Shown here: positions 53,852 to 62,399 of the stretch, one piece after another | Numbering within the stretch: position 1 is the stretch's first letter | Layout of the letters: every line of letters begins with the position of its first letter | Assembly: GCF_009827435.1 (NCBI RefSeq) | Contig: NZ_WTYM01000057.1 | Coordinates: 83,651 to 147,650, forward strand | Length of the DNA stretch: 64,000 nt | From: Croceibacterium salegens | GTDB taxonomy: Bacteria > Pseudomonadota > Alphaproteobacteria > Sphingomonadales > Sphingomonadaceae | Reading direction: 5' to 3' | The notes under the pieces: model-generated | What the model was told of the DNA's origin: nothing | The model's input: only the letters and a program-made list of their open reading frames with translations | Database searches by the model: none | Made by a program: the position numbers and the translations under genes

Positions 53852-55120
53852 ATGGCCACAAGCCACCGGGTCTCTCACACTTCGCTCGCCGTCGCTGCGT
53901 TCTCGACCGTGGTCGAGTGGTACGACTTCACGCTCTACCTCTACTTCTCGACCGTGCTGGCGCGAGTGTTCTTCGGCGGCGGGGAAGCGGCGCTGGTCAC
54001 CACGCTGATGGGCTTTGCGCTGGCCTACCTGATGCGCCCGGTCGGCGCGGCGGTGTTCGGGCATATCGGCGACCGGCACGGGCGGCGGCCGATGCTGCTC
54101 ATTTCGATGGCGGTGATGTCGCTGGCGATGCTGCTCACCGCGCTGCTGCCGACCTACGGGCAAGTCGGGATTGCCGCTGCATGGCTCCTGTTCGGCCTGC
54201 GCTGCGTGATGGGGTTCTCGGTCGGCGGCGAGTACACCGGGGTGATCGCCTACCTGCTCGAAGGGGCCGACCCGCGCCGCCGCGGGCTCATCGCCAGCCT
54301 TGCCGCGGCATCGAGCGAAGTCGGCGCCCTGCTCGCCGTCGGGGTCGCGGCGCTGACCGTCAGCCTGACCAGCGAAGCGCAACTGGCGAGCTGGGGCTGG
54401 CGCGTCCCGTTCCTCGTCGGTGCGGCGCTGGCGGGCGGGGTGTGGTTCGCGCGGCAATCGATGGAGGAATCGCCCGACTGGCTCGAACTGCACGCGAATG
54501 AAGCGCTTCATGCCAACCCGATACGCCACGCAATCACCCGGCAGCGTTCGGCGCTGCTTCGCGCCTTCGCCATCTCCGCTCTCGGCTCGATTACCTTCTA
54601 TGTCGGCATCACTTACGTCCCCGCCTTCCTCGAAACGACCGGCACGCTGGGAGAGGAGCGGGCGCTGTGGCTCTCGACAGCCGCGGCGGTGGCGGTGATC
54701 CTCGTCACCCCGCTGGTCGGTCTGCTGGCGGACCGCTTCGGGCGCAAGCCCGCGCTTGTCGTCATCGCCGTGCTCAGCGCTGTGCTGCCGATATCGCTGT
54801 TCACGCTGATGGCCGGTGGAACCGTGAACGAGGCCTTGGCCGGTGCGCTGGTGCTGGCGCTGGTCGCGGGCGGGATGAGCGCGGTCGGCGCAATCGCCTG
54901 CGGCGAACAGTTCAGCGAGGAGAGCCGGGCCAGCGGGCTCGGGCTCGGCTACACCCTGGCGACCGCGGTGTTCGGGGGGCTGACGCCGTGGATGGCGCAA
55001 CTGCTGGTCGAGCGCACCGGCGCACCGCAAGTGCCCGGGATCATGATCGCGGTGGTCGCGGTCGCCGCGCTGCCGGTCTTCGTGACGATGCGCGAGACCG
55101 CGCCGGCGCACGCGGCCTAG
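53852..55120 (+). CDS. MFS transporter (metabolite:proton symporter type)
   Basis: The 422-residue protein has twelve membrane helices and the two MFS loop motifs GDRHGRRPML (between TM2 and TM3) and ADRFGRKPAL (between TM8 and TM9). The start STVVEWYDFTLYLYFSTVLA and the GGEYTGVIAYLLEGADPRRR segment are characteristic of the metabolite:H+ symporter family (proline/betaine, citrate, alpha-ketoglutarate carriers). Substrate is unknown. Its stop overlaps that of the convergent kinase gene (CTAG). Confidence 0.87.
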   Translation: MATSHRVSHTSLAVAAFSTVVEWYDFTLYLYFSTVLARVFFGGGEAALVTTLMGFALAYLMRPVGAAVFGHIGDRHGRRPMLLISMAVMSLAMLLTALLPTYGQVGIAAAWLLFGLRCVMGFSVGGEYTGVIAYLLEGADPRRRGLIASLAAASSEVGALLAVGVAALTVSLTSEAQLASWGWRVPFLVGAALAGGVWFARQSMEESPDWLELHANEALHANPIRHAITRQRSALLRAFAISALGSITFYVGITYVPAFLETTGTLGEERALWLSTAAAVAVILVTPLVGLLADRFGRKPALVVIAVLSAVLPISLFTLMAGGTVNEALAGALVLALVAGGMSAVGAIACGEQFSEESRASGLGLGYTLATAVFGGLTPWMAQLLVERTGAPQVPGIMIAVVAVAALPVFVTMRETAPAHAA

Positions 55121-56643
55121 TTGGCGATCGATTCTTTCGGGATTTCGAACTCGACCACCAGCCCATCGGGTTCGAAGTCGCGTTGCCACGACCCGCCCAG
55201 CTGGCCGGTCACGCTCATTTCGACGAGGCGCGAGCCGAACCCTTCCGCCGGGGCCTGCTTGGGCTGGGCGCCGCCGTGTTCGGACCAGGTCAGCCGCAGG
55301 TCGTCGCCCGTGTCGCGAACTTCGAGTTCGACGTGCCCGCTCGCGGCGGCCAGCGCTCCGTACTTGGCCGAGTTTGTCGCCAGTTCATGGAACACCAGCG
55401 CCAGCGGGGTCGCCGCGCGGCCGGAGATGGCGCAATCGTCGCCGCTGACCCGGACCCGCGCCATGGAACCGGTGTCGTAGGGCGCAAAGAGTTCGCCAAG
55501 CAGGCCGTGCAGGTTGTCCTCAACCAGCGTCCCGGTCGGGCGGACGTAATCGTGAGCCCTGCCGAGCGCCACGATGGTGCCGATCAGCTCGTCGGCGAAT
55601 TCACGGTTCTCGGGCGACTTGCGCGCCTTCAGCGAGACCAGCCCGGAGACGACCGCGAAGATGTTCTTGATCCGGTGCGACAGCTCGCGTGCCAGCAGGT
55701 CGCGGCTGGCGGAGATCTCGTGCACGTCGTGAATGTCGACCGCGGTCCCGAACCAGCGAATTATCTTGCCGTCCTCGTCCCTCACCGGCGCAGCGCGCGC
55801 CATCATCCAGCGGTACATTCCGTCCCGCCGGCGGATGCGGTGCTCTACCTCGTACGGCTCGCCGGTGCGCAGCGAGTGGACCCACTTTTCGGTGCAGGGC
55901 CCGAGGTCGTCAGGGTGGACGTTTTCACCGTCGTAGCAGTCCGGATTGCCGGTGAATTCCTCGAGGTAGCGATTGAAGTAATCGAACTTCCCGTCGGCGT
56001 CGGACGACCAGACGATCGCCGGCATCGAATCCGCCAGGCCGCGCAGCAGCGCTTCGCGGTGCCCGGTCTCCGACGCGACCACCAGCTCTTCCTTGCGGTG
56101 ATGCAGGCGCCGAATGACTGCCGACGCCAGCACGGCCAGTCCCTGCTTCTGCAATTGTGTCAGGCCCTGCGGCCGGGTTTCGGTATCGACCACGCAGAGT
56201 GCGCCGAGGCGGTTGCCATCGTCGTCGACAAGCGAATGGCCGGCATAGAAGCGCACGTGCGGCGCGCTGGTGACCAGCGGATTGTCGGCGAAGCGCTCGT
56301 CCGCGGCCGCGTCGAGCACTTCCATCACCCCGTCGACCAGCATCGCTTCGGCGCACATCGAGCTGTTGCGCGGGCCTTCGCGGCCGCTGATGCCCTTGCG
56401 GGCGATGAAGCGCTGGCTGTCGTCGCTGACCAGGGTGATGAGCGAAGACTTGGTCTCGCACAGCCCGGCTGCGAATTTGACTATGGACTCGAGTTCCGGA
56501 TCGTCCTCGAGCGAGTCAAGGCCATAGGCCGCCAGCAACCAGGCGCGTTCGCCCGTTACCGCGTTCGCACGTGCGGCTGCCGGTCCAGTAGACCACGGTC
56601 GAAGATCGATCGTTTCCAATGCGGAGCCCTCGGTGGCATTCAT
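55117..56643 (-). CDS. GAF-PAS-HWE sensor histidine kinase (cytoplasmic)
   Basis: The 508-residue kinase has no membrane segment. Order: GAF domain (about 42-180; ETKSSLITLVSDDSQRFIAR, NSSMCAEAML), PAS domain with PAC (about 195-325; IVWSSDADGKFDYFNRYLEE, RIRRRDGMYRWMMARAAPV) and an HWE-type kinase domain with phosphoacceptor histidine in LLARELSHRIKNIFAVV and a LALVFHELATNSAKYGALA box. HWE kinases often work in the general stress response of alphaproteobacteria or in light sensing; the GAF/PAS ligand is unknown. No cognate regulator is adjacent. Confidence 0.88.
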   Translation of the reverse strand: MNATEGSALETIDLRPWSTGPAAARANAVTGERAWLLAAYGLDSLEDDPELESIVKFAAGLCETKSSLITLVSDDSQRFIARKGISGREGPRNSSMCAEAMLVDGVMEVLDAAADERFADNPLVTSAPHVRFYAGHSLVDDDGNRLGALCVVDTETRPQGLTQLQKQGLAVLASAVIRRLHHRKEELVVASETGHREALLRGLADSMPAIVWSSDADGKFDYFNRYLEEFTGNPDCYDGENVHPDDLGPCTEKWVHSLRTGEPYEVEHRIRRRDGMYRWMMARAAPVRDEDGKIIRWFGTAVDIHDVHEISASRDLLARELSHRIKNIFAVVSGLVSLKARKSPENREFADELIGTIVALGRAHDYVRPTGTLVEDNLHGLLGELFAPYDTGSMARVRVSGDDCAISGRAATPLALVFHELATNSAKYGALAAASGHVELEVRDTGDDLRLTWSEHGGAQPKQAPAEGFGSRLVEMSVTGQLGGSWQRDFEPDGLVVEFEIPKESIAN

Positions 56644-56761
56644 AGCATGCTATGCGCTCAGTCAAAGTGAATCCGATATAAACAGCCGCAAGACGGTTGC
56701 GATTGAAACCGGTTTGCGAGGTGGCACGCCCTTGCTATGGGCCGGAGCGAAGAGGACAATT

Positions 56762-57922
56762 ATGCGCGCTACTCCCGACTTCGACTTCGCCCTTGGCGAA
56801 AACGCCGAAATGATCCGCGAGACCGTGGCCCGGTTTGCCGACGAGCAGATCGCGCCGCTGGCCGAGTCGATCGATCGCGAGGATCGCTTTCCCGAACAGT
56901 TGTGGGAAGCGATGGGCGAACTTGGCCTGCACGGAATCACCGTCGCGGAAGCCGATGGCGGGCTGGGGCTCGGCTATCTCGAACACGTCGTTGCGATCGA
57001 GGAAGTGAGCCGGGCGAGCGCCTCGGTCGGCCTCAGCTACGGCGCGCATTCCAACCTGTGCGTCAACCAGATCGCGCGTTGGGGCACGGCGGAGCAGAAG
57101 GCGAAGTACCTGCCGCAGCTGATCAACGGCGAACACGTCGGCGCGCTGGCGATGAGCGAGCCGGGCGCAGGTTCGGACGTCGTCTCGATGAAGCTCAAGG
57201 CCGAGGCGGTGCAGGGCGGCTACGTCCTCAACGGAACCAAGTTCTGGATTACCAACGGCCATTACGCCGACACCATTGTTGTCTACGGCAAGACCGACCC
57301 GGCGGCCGGCAGCAAGGGCATCACCGCCTTCCTGATCGAGAAGGATTTCGAGGGTTTCTCGCCAGGGCAGAAGATCGGCAAGCTCGGCATGCGCGGATCG
57401 CCGACCAGCGAGCTGGTGTTCGAGGACTGCCACGTGCCCGAAGCCAACGTGCTCGGCGAAGTCGGGCAGGGCGTGCGAGTGCTGATGAGCGGCCTCGACT
57501 ACGAGCGCGCGGTGCTTGCCGGGGTCCAGCTCGGCATCATGCAGGCCTGCCTCGACACGGTGATCCCCTACGTCCGCGAGCGGCACCAGTTCGGCAAGGC
57601 GATCGGCCACTTCCAGCTGATGCAGGCCAAGGTCGCCGACATGTATGTCGCGCTGCAATCGGCCCGCGCCTACACCTACGCCGTCGCCCGGGCCTGCGAT
57701 GCCGGCAAGACCACGCGCTTCGACGCCGCGGGCGCTATCCTGCTCGCTTCGGAGAACGCCTTCCGTGTCGCCGGAGAGGCGATCCAGGCGCTCGGCGGGG
57801 CCGGTTACACCACCGACTGGCCCGTGGAACGCTACCTTCGCGATGCGAAACTGCTCGACATCGGGGCGGGAACGAATGAAATCAGGCGCATGCTGATCGG
57901 CCGCGAGCTGATCGGGGCTTGA
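56762..57922 (+). CDS. ivd: Isovaleryl-CoA dehydrogenase
   Basis: This FAD-dependent acyl-CoA dehydrogenase oxidises isovaleryl-CoA in leucine breakdown. The 386-residue product shows SYGAHSNLCVNQIARWGT, AMSEPGAGSDVVSMKLKAE, FWITNGHYADTIVVY and the catalytic glutamate in GLDYERAVLAGVQLG, whose position is specific to isovaleryl-CoA dehydrogenases. The C-terminal GGAGYTTDWPVERYLRDAKL is standard. ATG 56762 is chosen; the longer open frame upstream has no family support. Methylcrotonyl-CoA carboxylase beta at 62.4 kb is the next pathway enzyme. Confidence 0.92.
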   Translation: MRATPDFDFALGENAEMIRETVARFADEQIAPLAESIDREDRFPEQLWEAMGELGLHGITVAEADGGLGLGYLEHVVAIEEVSRASASVGLSYGAHSNLCVNQIARWGTAEQKAKYLPQLINGEHVGALAMSEPGAGSDVVSMKLKAEAVQGGYVLNGTKFWITNGHYADTIVVYGKTDPAAGSKGITAFLIEKDFEGFSPGQKIGKLGMRGSPTSELVFEDCHVPEANVLGEVGQGVRVLMSGLDYERAVLAGVQLGIMQACLDTVIPYVRERHQFGKAIGHFQLMQAKVADMYVALQSARAYTYAVARACDAGKTTRFDAAGAILLASENAFRVAGEAIQALGGAGYTTDWPVERYLRDAKLLDIGAGTNEIRRMLIGRELIGA

Positions 57923-57933
57923 GGAGGGTCGCG

Positions 57934-58608
57934 TTGCCAGTGGTGGAAGGCGAAGAGCCTGAGCAGAAGAAGTCCAAGCCGTCCGTCCGCGCCCGGGCAA
58001 ACGCGATCAAGCCGTTCGTGTGCAGGAACCTGATTGCGGTCATCGAAAACCCGATGGACATCAAGAATATCGGGACGGTGATCCGCAACGTGAACGCGCT
58101 CGGAGTCGAGAAGGTCTACGTCGTCGATCCGCGCAAGACGCTGCCCGAAGACTGGCAGGATATGCGCGAAAGGCCCTCACTCTCAGGCACCTCGGTGTCG
58201 GCGGTGAAGTGGAGCTTCGTGAAGCGGTTCGACAGCACGGATGACTGCTTCGACCATCTCGAAAAGAAGAACTTCCGCTCGCTGGTCACTTCGCCGCACG
58301 TGAAGGGCAAGGAAAACGTTTACCTGCACGAAGGCGACTACACCGAACATACCAAGTTGGCCGTCTGGTTTGGCAACGAGTCTCGAGGCATAAGCGACCG
58401 TGCGATCGAGCGCAGCGACGGCTGCGTGGCCATTCCCATGTTCGGTATGATCGAAAGCCTCAATCTCGGTACTTCGTCCGGCATCGTGCTCTACGAGGTC
58501 ACCAAGCTGCGGCGCGAATACCAGAGCAAGTACCGCAAACGGGACAAGCGCGGAGAACGTGCGGTTCCGCTGCCGACCGTCATGGGGCGTGAGGAAGCGC
58601 GCAAATAG
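57934..58608 (+). CDS. SpoU/TrmH-family RNA 2'-O-methyltransferase
   Basis: The 224-residue protein has the three SPOUT motifs: motif 1 NIGTVIRNVNALGV, motif 2 VWFGNESRGIS and motif 3 AIPMFGMIESLNLGTSSGIV, the SAM knot. It methylates ribose 2'-OH in tRNA or rRNA; the N-terminal charged extension (EEPEQKKSKPSVRARA) and the long basic tail do not identify the target. TTG 57934 is favoured since GAGGAGG lies about six bases upstream; GTG 57940 is an alternative. It follows ivd by 11 bases. Confidence 0.85.
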   Translation: MPVVEGEEPEQKKSKPSVRARANAIKPFVCRNLIAVIENPMDIKNIGTVIRNVNALGVEKVYVVDPRKTLPEDWQDMRERPSLSGTSVSAVKWSFVKRFDSTDDCFDHLEKKNFRSLVTSPHVKGKENVYLHEGDYTEHTKLAVWFGNESRGISDRAIERSDGCVAIPMFGMIESLNLGTSSGIVLYEVTKLRREYQSKYRKRDKRGERAVPLPTVMGREEARK

Positions 58609-58691
58609 GACCCTTGCCTTCTCGCCAGCGCGATTTGTGCGACAGAATATTACTCGACATCGCGGCCGGAAGTAATGAGATTAGGCGCAAA

Positions 58692-58716
58692 GCCGACCGG
58701 GAATGAACCGGTCGGC
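58692..58716. other. Hairpin before the first esterase gene
   Basis: GCCGACCGG (58692-58700) pairs perfectly with CCGGTCGGC (58708-58716) across a seven-base loop, 28 bases before the esterase ATG. It may be a terminator for the preceding gene (no T-run) or a leader structure. An A/T-rich stretch before it (about 58636-58690) may hold the esterase promoter. Confidence 0.5.
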
Positions 58717-58743
58717 GCCTGGTCTTGTTGGAGGGGAACACAG

Positions 58744-59754
58744 ATGAAAGCTTTGATCGCAACGCTTGCGGGGGCGCTGGCGCTGGCTGCTGCACCGGCC
58801 GCGGCGCAGGACAAGGCGCGGCTCAGCTGGCAGACGATGCACAGCCCGGCGATGGAAGGAAACGTCGAGGGCAACTCGGCGAACCGCACCGTGCTGGTCG
58901 TGACCCCGCCCGGCTACGACGAGCATCCGAACAAGCGCTATCCGGTGGTCTATTTCCTCCACGGCTACTGGGCGACGCCGCAGATGTACGAGGACATGGC
59001 CAAGTTCGAGGAGGCAGTGCAGGGTGCCGCCGAAGCGGGCAACGAGGTGATCCTCGTCATGCCCGACGGCCATTCCAAGCTGAAGGGCGGGTTCTACTCG
59101 AACTCGCCGACGGTCGGGAACTACCAGGACATGGTCGGCAAGGACCTCGTCGCCTGGGTCGACTCGCACTACCGCACCATCGCGACGCGCGCCGGGCGCG
59201 GGCTGTCGGGCCATTCGATGGGCGGTTACGGCACGCTGCGCATCGGCATGACCTACCCCGAGACCTTCGACAGCCTGTTCGCCATGAGCGCCTGCTGCCT
59301 TTCGCCGATGAGCGTCACGCCCGAAGCGATGCAGAAGGCCGCGGCGATGACCGACGAAGATGCCGCCAAGGCCGACTTCGGCGGGCTGGCCGGGGTCTCG
59401 ACGCTCGCGACATGGGCGCCCGATCCGCAGAACCCGCCGCTCTACATCGACACCTCGATGACCGATGACGGCAAGGTCGACCCGCTGGTCAACGCCAAGC
59501 TCGCCGCCAACGCGATGCTCGCCTGGGTGCCGAGCCACCTGCAGGCGCTGAAGAGCTTCGACGCCATCGCGCTCGACATCGGCGACAAGGACTTCCTGCT
59601 CGCCCAGAACCAGCAATTGCACGAACAGCTCACCCACTATGGCGTCGAGCATTCGTGGACCAACTATGACGGCGACCACGGCAACCGCATTGCCGCGCGC
59701 ATACGCAGCGAGCTGCTGCCGTTCTTCGCCAAGCACCTGGAGAAAGCCCGCTGA
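58744..59754 (+). CDS. Secreted alpha/beta-hydrolase esterase, copy 1
   Basis: The 336-residue protein has a signal peptide (MKALIATLAGALALAAAPAAAQ) and an esterase-D/putative tributyrin esterase fold: RYPVVYFLHGYWATPQMYED, the nucleophile serine in GRGLSGHSMGGYGTLRIG (GHSMGG), then ALDIGDKDFLL and a terminal histidine in NYDGDHGNRI. Substrates may be short-chain esters or sugar acetates; the fold is also used by S-formylglutathione hydrolase, but the export signal argues against that. It overlaps the next paralogue by one base. Confidence 0.85.
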   Translation: MKALIATLAGALALAAAPAAAQDKARLSWQTMHSPAMEGNVEGNSANRTVLVVTPPGYDEHPNKRYPVVYFLHGYWATPQMYEDMAKFEEAVQGAAEAGNEVILVMPDGHSKLKGGFYSNSPTVGNYQDMVGKDLVAWVDSHYRTIATRAGRGLSGHSMGGYGTLRIGMTYPETFDSLFAMSACCLSPMSVTPEAMQKAAAMTDEDAAKADFGGLAGVSTLATWAPDPQNPPLYIDTSMTDDGKVDPLVNAKLAANAMLAWVPSHLQALKSFDAIALDIGDKDFLLAQNQQLHEQLTHYGVEHSWTNYDGDHGNRIAARIRSELLPFFAKHLEKAR

Positions 59755-60818
59755 TGCGTATCCCGGCCGCGACGCTCGCGCTCGTCCTCGCCGCCCCGCT
59801 TGCCGCGCAGAACGCCGGTCCGCCCCCGGGCCGGCCCGCCTTCGTGAACATCACCGCGCCCGCCCCGACGATTCCGGAAGGCATCACGGTCGAGAGCCCG
59901 AAGGTCCACGGCGCTTCGCTGGAGGGCAATCTCGAAGGCAACAGCCCCGACCGCGAGGTCATGGTCGTGCTGCCGCCGAGCTACGGCAAGGAGCCGAACC
60001 GGCGCTATCCGGTGGTCTATTACCTCCACGGCTTCGCCATCGATGGGCGCAACTTCTACAACTACATGAACGTGCCCAAGGCGGTCGCCGACAACGCCGC
60101 ACAGGGCAACGAGTTCATCGTCGTGGTGCCCGACACGCTGACCAGGATGGGCGGCTCGATGTACTCGGACTCGGTCACGACCGGGAACTTCCGCGAGTTC
60201 GTCGCGAAGGACCTCGTCGCCTATATCGACGCGCATTATCGTACGATCGCCTCCAAGGACGGCCGCGGGCTCGCCGGGCATTCGATGGGCGGATACGGCA
60301 CCTGGGTCACGGCGATGAGCTATCCCGGCGTGTTCGATTCGATCTGGGCGCAGAGTGCCTGCTGCGTGACCCCTCGCGGTGAGACGGTCGAGAGCGCGAC
60401 GGCCATGGGTGCGGTACCGATCGACGGTGTCGATGCTTCGGGCTTCGGCATGCGCGCGGGCCTCGCCTCGATGACCGCGTGGTCGCCGAACCCGAAGAAC
60501 CCGCCGTTCTACGCCGACTTCCCGCTGGGAGCAGACGGCAAGGTCGACGAACTGGTGATCGCCAAGTGGTCCGCCAACTCGCCGCTGGCGATGGTCCCGG
60601 GCCATGTCGATGCGCTGAGGAGCTACGACGCCATCGCCTCGGACGTCGGCGACAAGGACGGCCTCAACGCGCAGGACAAGGCGCTCAGCGAGGAAATCGC
60701 CGCCTTCGGCATCGCCAATGCGTTCGAGATCTATCCCGGCACCCACACCGACAAGATCGGCGAGCGCTTCTCCAGCCTGGTGCTGCCGTACTTCGCCAAG
60801 CACCTGCAGATGAAGTGA
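59754..60818 (+). CDS. Secreted alpha/beta-hydrolase esterase, copy 2
   Basis: The 354-residue protein is clearly paralogous to the upstream esterase: same signal-peptide start (ATLALVLAAPLAAQ), ASLEGNLEGNSPDREVMVVL, RRYPVVYYLHGFAIDGRNF, GLAGHSMGGYGTWVTAMSY and SYDAIASDVGDKDGL; the histidine is in IYPGTHTDKIGER. The pair is coupled (TGATG). Differences around the lid (VTTGNFREF against NSPTVGNYQD) suggest different substrates. Tandem duplication followed by divergence is likely. Confidence 0.85.
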   Translation: MRIPAATLALVLAAPLAAQNAGPPPGRPAFVNITAPAPTIPEGITVESPKVHGASLEGNLEGNSPDREVMVVLPPSYGKEPNRRYPVVYYLHGFAIDGRNFYNYMNVPKAVADNAAQGNEFIVVVPDTLTRMGGSMYSDSVTTGNFREFVAKDLVAYIDAHYRTIASKDGRGLAGHSMGGYGTWVTAMSYPGVFDSIWAQSACCVTPRGETVESATAMGAVPIDGVDASGFGMRAGLASMTAWSPNPKNPPFYADFPLGADGKVDELVIAKWSANSPLAMVPGHVDALRSYDAIASDVGDKDGLNAQDKALSEEIAAFGIANAFEIYPGTHTDKIGERFSSLVLPYFAKHLQMK

Positions 60819-61628
60819 TCAGGCGAGCGCGAGCGCTCCGCCCCAGACGATGAAGCCCGCGCCGGCCGCCAGCGACAGCAGGCGGCCGCGCGGCAGCAGC
60901 TTCTCGCCGGCCACAAGCAGGGTCAGCAGGGCAATCCACGCAAGGTTCATCACCCCGCCGACGAACAGCAGTGCCATCAGCAGCCAGCAACAGCCGAGGC
61001 AGTACGCGCCGTGGACCGCGCCGGTCCGGAAGGTGCCGGCCCTGCCCGGTCGCAGGTGCCGCGAAAGGAACGACGCCGGGTTGCGGCAATGCTCGAGGCA
61101 GACCTCCTTGAACGGGCTGAGCTGGTAGAGGCCCGCTACAAAAAGCAGGGCCGCCGGCAACCAGTGGCCGACCGGCGCCATGCGCATCGGTTCGAGCAGG
61201 CTCGAATCCTCGAGCCAGACCTGCGCAAGGGCCGCGACAATTGAAAAGAAGGCCCAGATCGTCAGGTAGCCCGCCAGGAACGAGCCGGTTGCAACCGGTG
61301 CGCCCGGCATCATGTTCCGGCTCACCGTGGCGTAAATCAGGATGACCGGCGCGGCGGCCGGCAGCATCATCGCCACCATCATCACCCACCACATCGAGAA
61401 CACCAGCGGGACGCGCGCCAGCGCCGGGTCGACGGCAGGCTTCATGTCCATGCCGGGCATGGCCGGCGGTGCAGGGGGAGCGGGCGAGAAATCGAAGTCG
61501 AAACGCGGGGTCATGCCCATCCCTGCACCCGCCCACAGCCACGCCCAGGCGATGAGCGTGAGCACGGCCAGCGCCGCGATGGTAACTATCCGATGGCGCC
61601 GTAGCAGCGCCTCGACCGGCGAGGTCAT
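60819..61628 (-). CDS. DUF2182 integral membrane protein
   Basis: The 269-residue protein has about eight hydrophobic segments and a methionine-rich first loop (PGMDMKP and MWWVMMVAMMLPAAAP), with CYCLGCCWLLMALLF-like paired cysteines (GAYCLGCCWLLMAL) late in the chain. DUF2182 proteins are described as predicted metal-binding membrane proteins, often with a DUF1326 partner, as here. A role in metal handling or metal-dependent maturation is inferred. Its GTG/ATG start overlaps the partner's stop by four bases. Confidence 0.8.
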   Translation of the reverse strand: MTSPVEALLRRHRIVTIAALAVLTLIAWAWLWAGAGMGMTPRFDFDFSPAPPAPPAMPGMDMKPAVDPALARVPLVFSMWWVMMVAMMLPAAAPVILIYATVSRNMMPGAPVATGSFLAGYLTIWAFFSIVAALAQVWLEDSSLLEPMRMAPVGHWLPAALLFVAGLYQLSPFKEVCLEHCRNPASFLSRHLRPGRAGTFRTGAVHGAYCLGCCWLLMALLFVGGVMNLAWIALLTLLVAGEKLLPRGRLLSLAAGAGFIVWGGALALA

Positions 61629-62260
61629 GCGGCGCGAACGACTCCGTGGCTGTCGAGGTGCAGGTGAGCGAACTGGGCGTAGCTGTCGGAATGCTCGATC
61701 TGCATCGGCGCGGTCGACTTGCTGGTGCCCGAACCGACGTCGGCGACTTCATACTCGAACCCATCGGGCAGCCAGATCTGCGCCCGCACCGGAGCGCCGC
61801 TGACTGCGTTCTTGATCGGGGTTCCCTCCATGTCGACATGCCCGGCGATGTGCAGGCGGCCGGTCCGCTCCTCGACATCGACCGTGAATTCGATCGGAAC
61901 GAACAGCGGCTCGTGCATCTTTTCGACGGTCGAGGCGAAGACCGCGAACACGGTCGCGAACGGGTCGGTATCGCCGCCGGTCATGATCGTCAGCAGGGCG
62001 TTGCGCTGGGCCTCGGTGGCGCGTTCGTCGACGAAGGCGACGGCCTCGCCATGGCCTTCGTGGATCGGTCCGGGCCAGTGGAACACCGCGGCGATCTTAA
62101 GCCCCGACAGGTCGGTGTCGCCGTGGTGGCCCTCGTCGATATCCATCGCGAAAACCGCCTGGCAGCCGCCCTTGTCGGGCAATCCGCCGAACTGGCAGTT
62201 GCAGCCGTACTCGCAGTTGCAATTGGCCAGCTCGCGACCCTTGAGAACCCAGTACGTCAT
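61625..62260 (-). CDS. DUF1326 protein
   Basis: The 211-residue soluble protein begins with a cysteine cluster, ANCNCEYGCNCQF, and has repeated histidine/aspartate-containing strands (DIDEGHHGDTDLSG, VFHWPGPIHEGHG). DUF1326 proteins are of unknown function; the cluster looks like a metal site. It is upstream of, and translationally coupled to, the DUF2182 membrane gene, so the two likely form one metal-related module. No signal peptide is present. Confidence 0.8.
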   Translation of the reverse strand: MTYWVLKGRELANCNCEYGCNCQFGGLPDKGGCQAVFAMDIDEGHHGDTDLSGLKIAAVFHWPGPIHEGHGEAVAFVDERATEAQRNALLTIMTGGDTDPFATVFAVFASTVEKMHEPLFVPIEFTVDVEERTGRLHIAGHVDMEGTPIKNAVSGAPVRAQIWLPDGFEYEVADVGSGTSKSTAPMQIEHSDSYAQFAHLHLDSHGVVRAA

Positions 62261-62399
62261 GCGACTTCTCCTTGCAGTTCAGTCGACCATTGCGCGTTGG
62301 TTAGCACAAGTTGGCGTCCTCGGCGACCTCGGCGTCACGAACGTTGCCAGTCGCGGGCCGGCAGCCTAGTCACGCCTGAAACGAATTGGGAAGGACCGC

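Noticed and set aside
52487..55189. 900-codon minus-strand frame
   Set aside because: It runs antisense to the MidA-like and MFS genes, both with clear motifs; no domain is seen.
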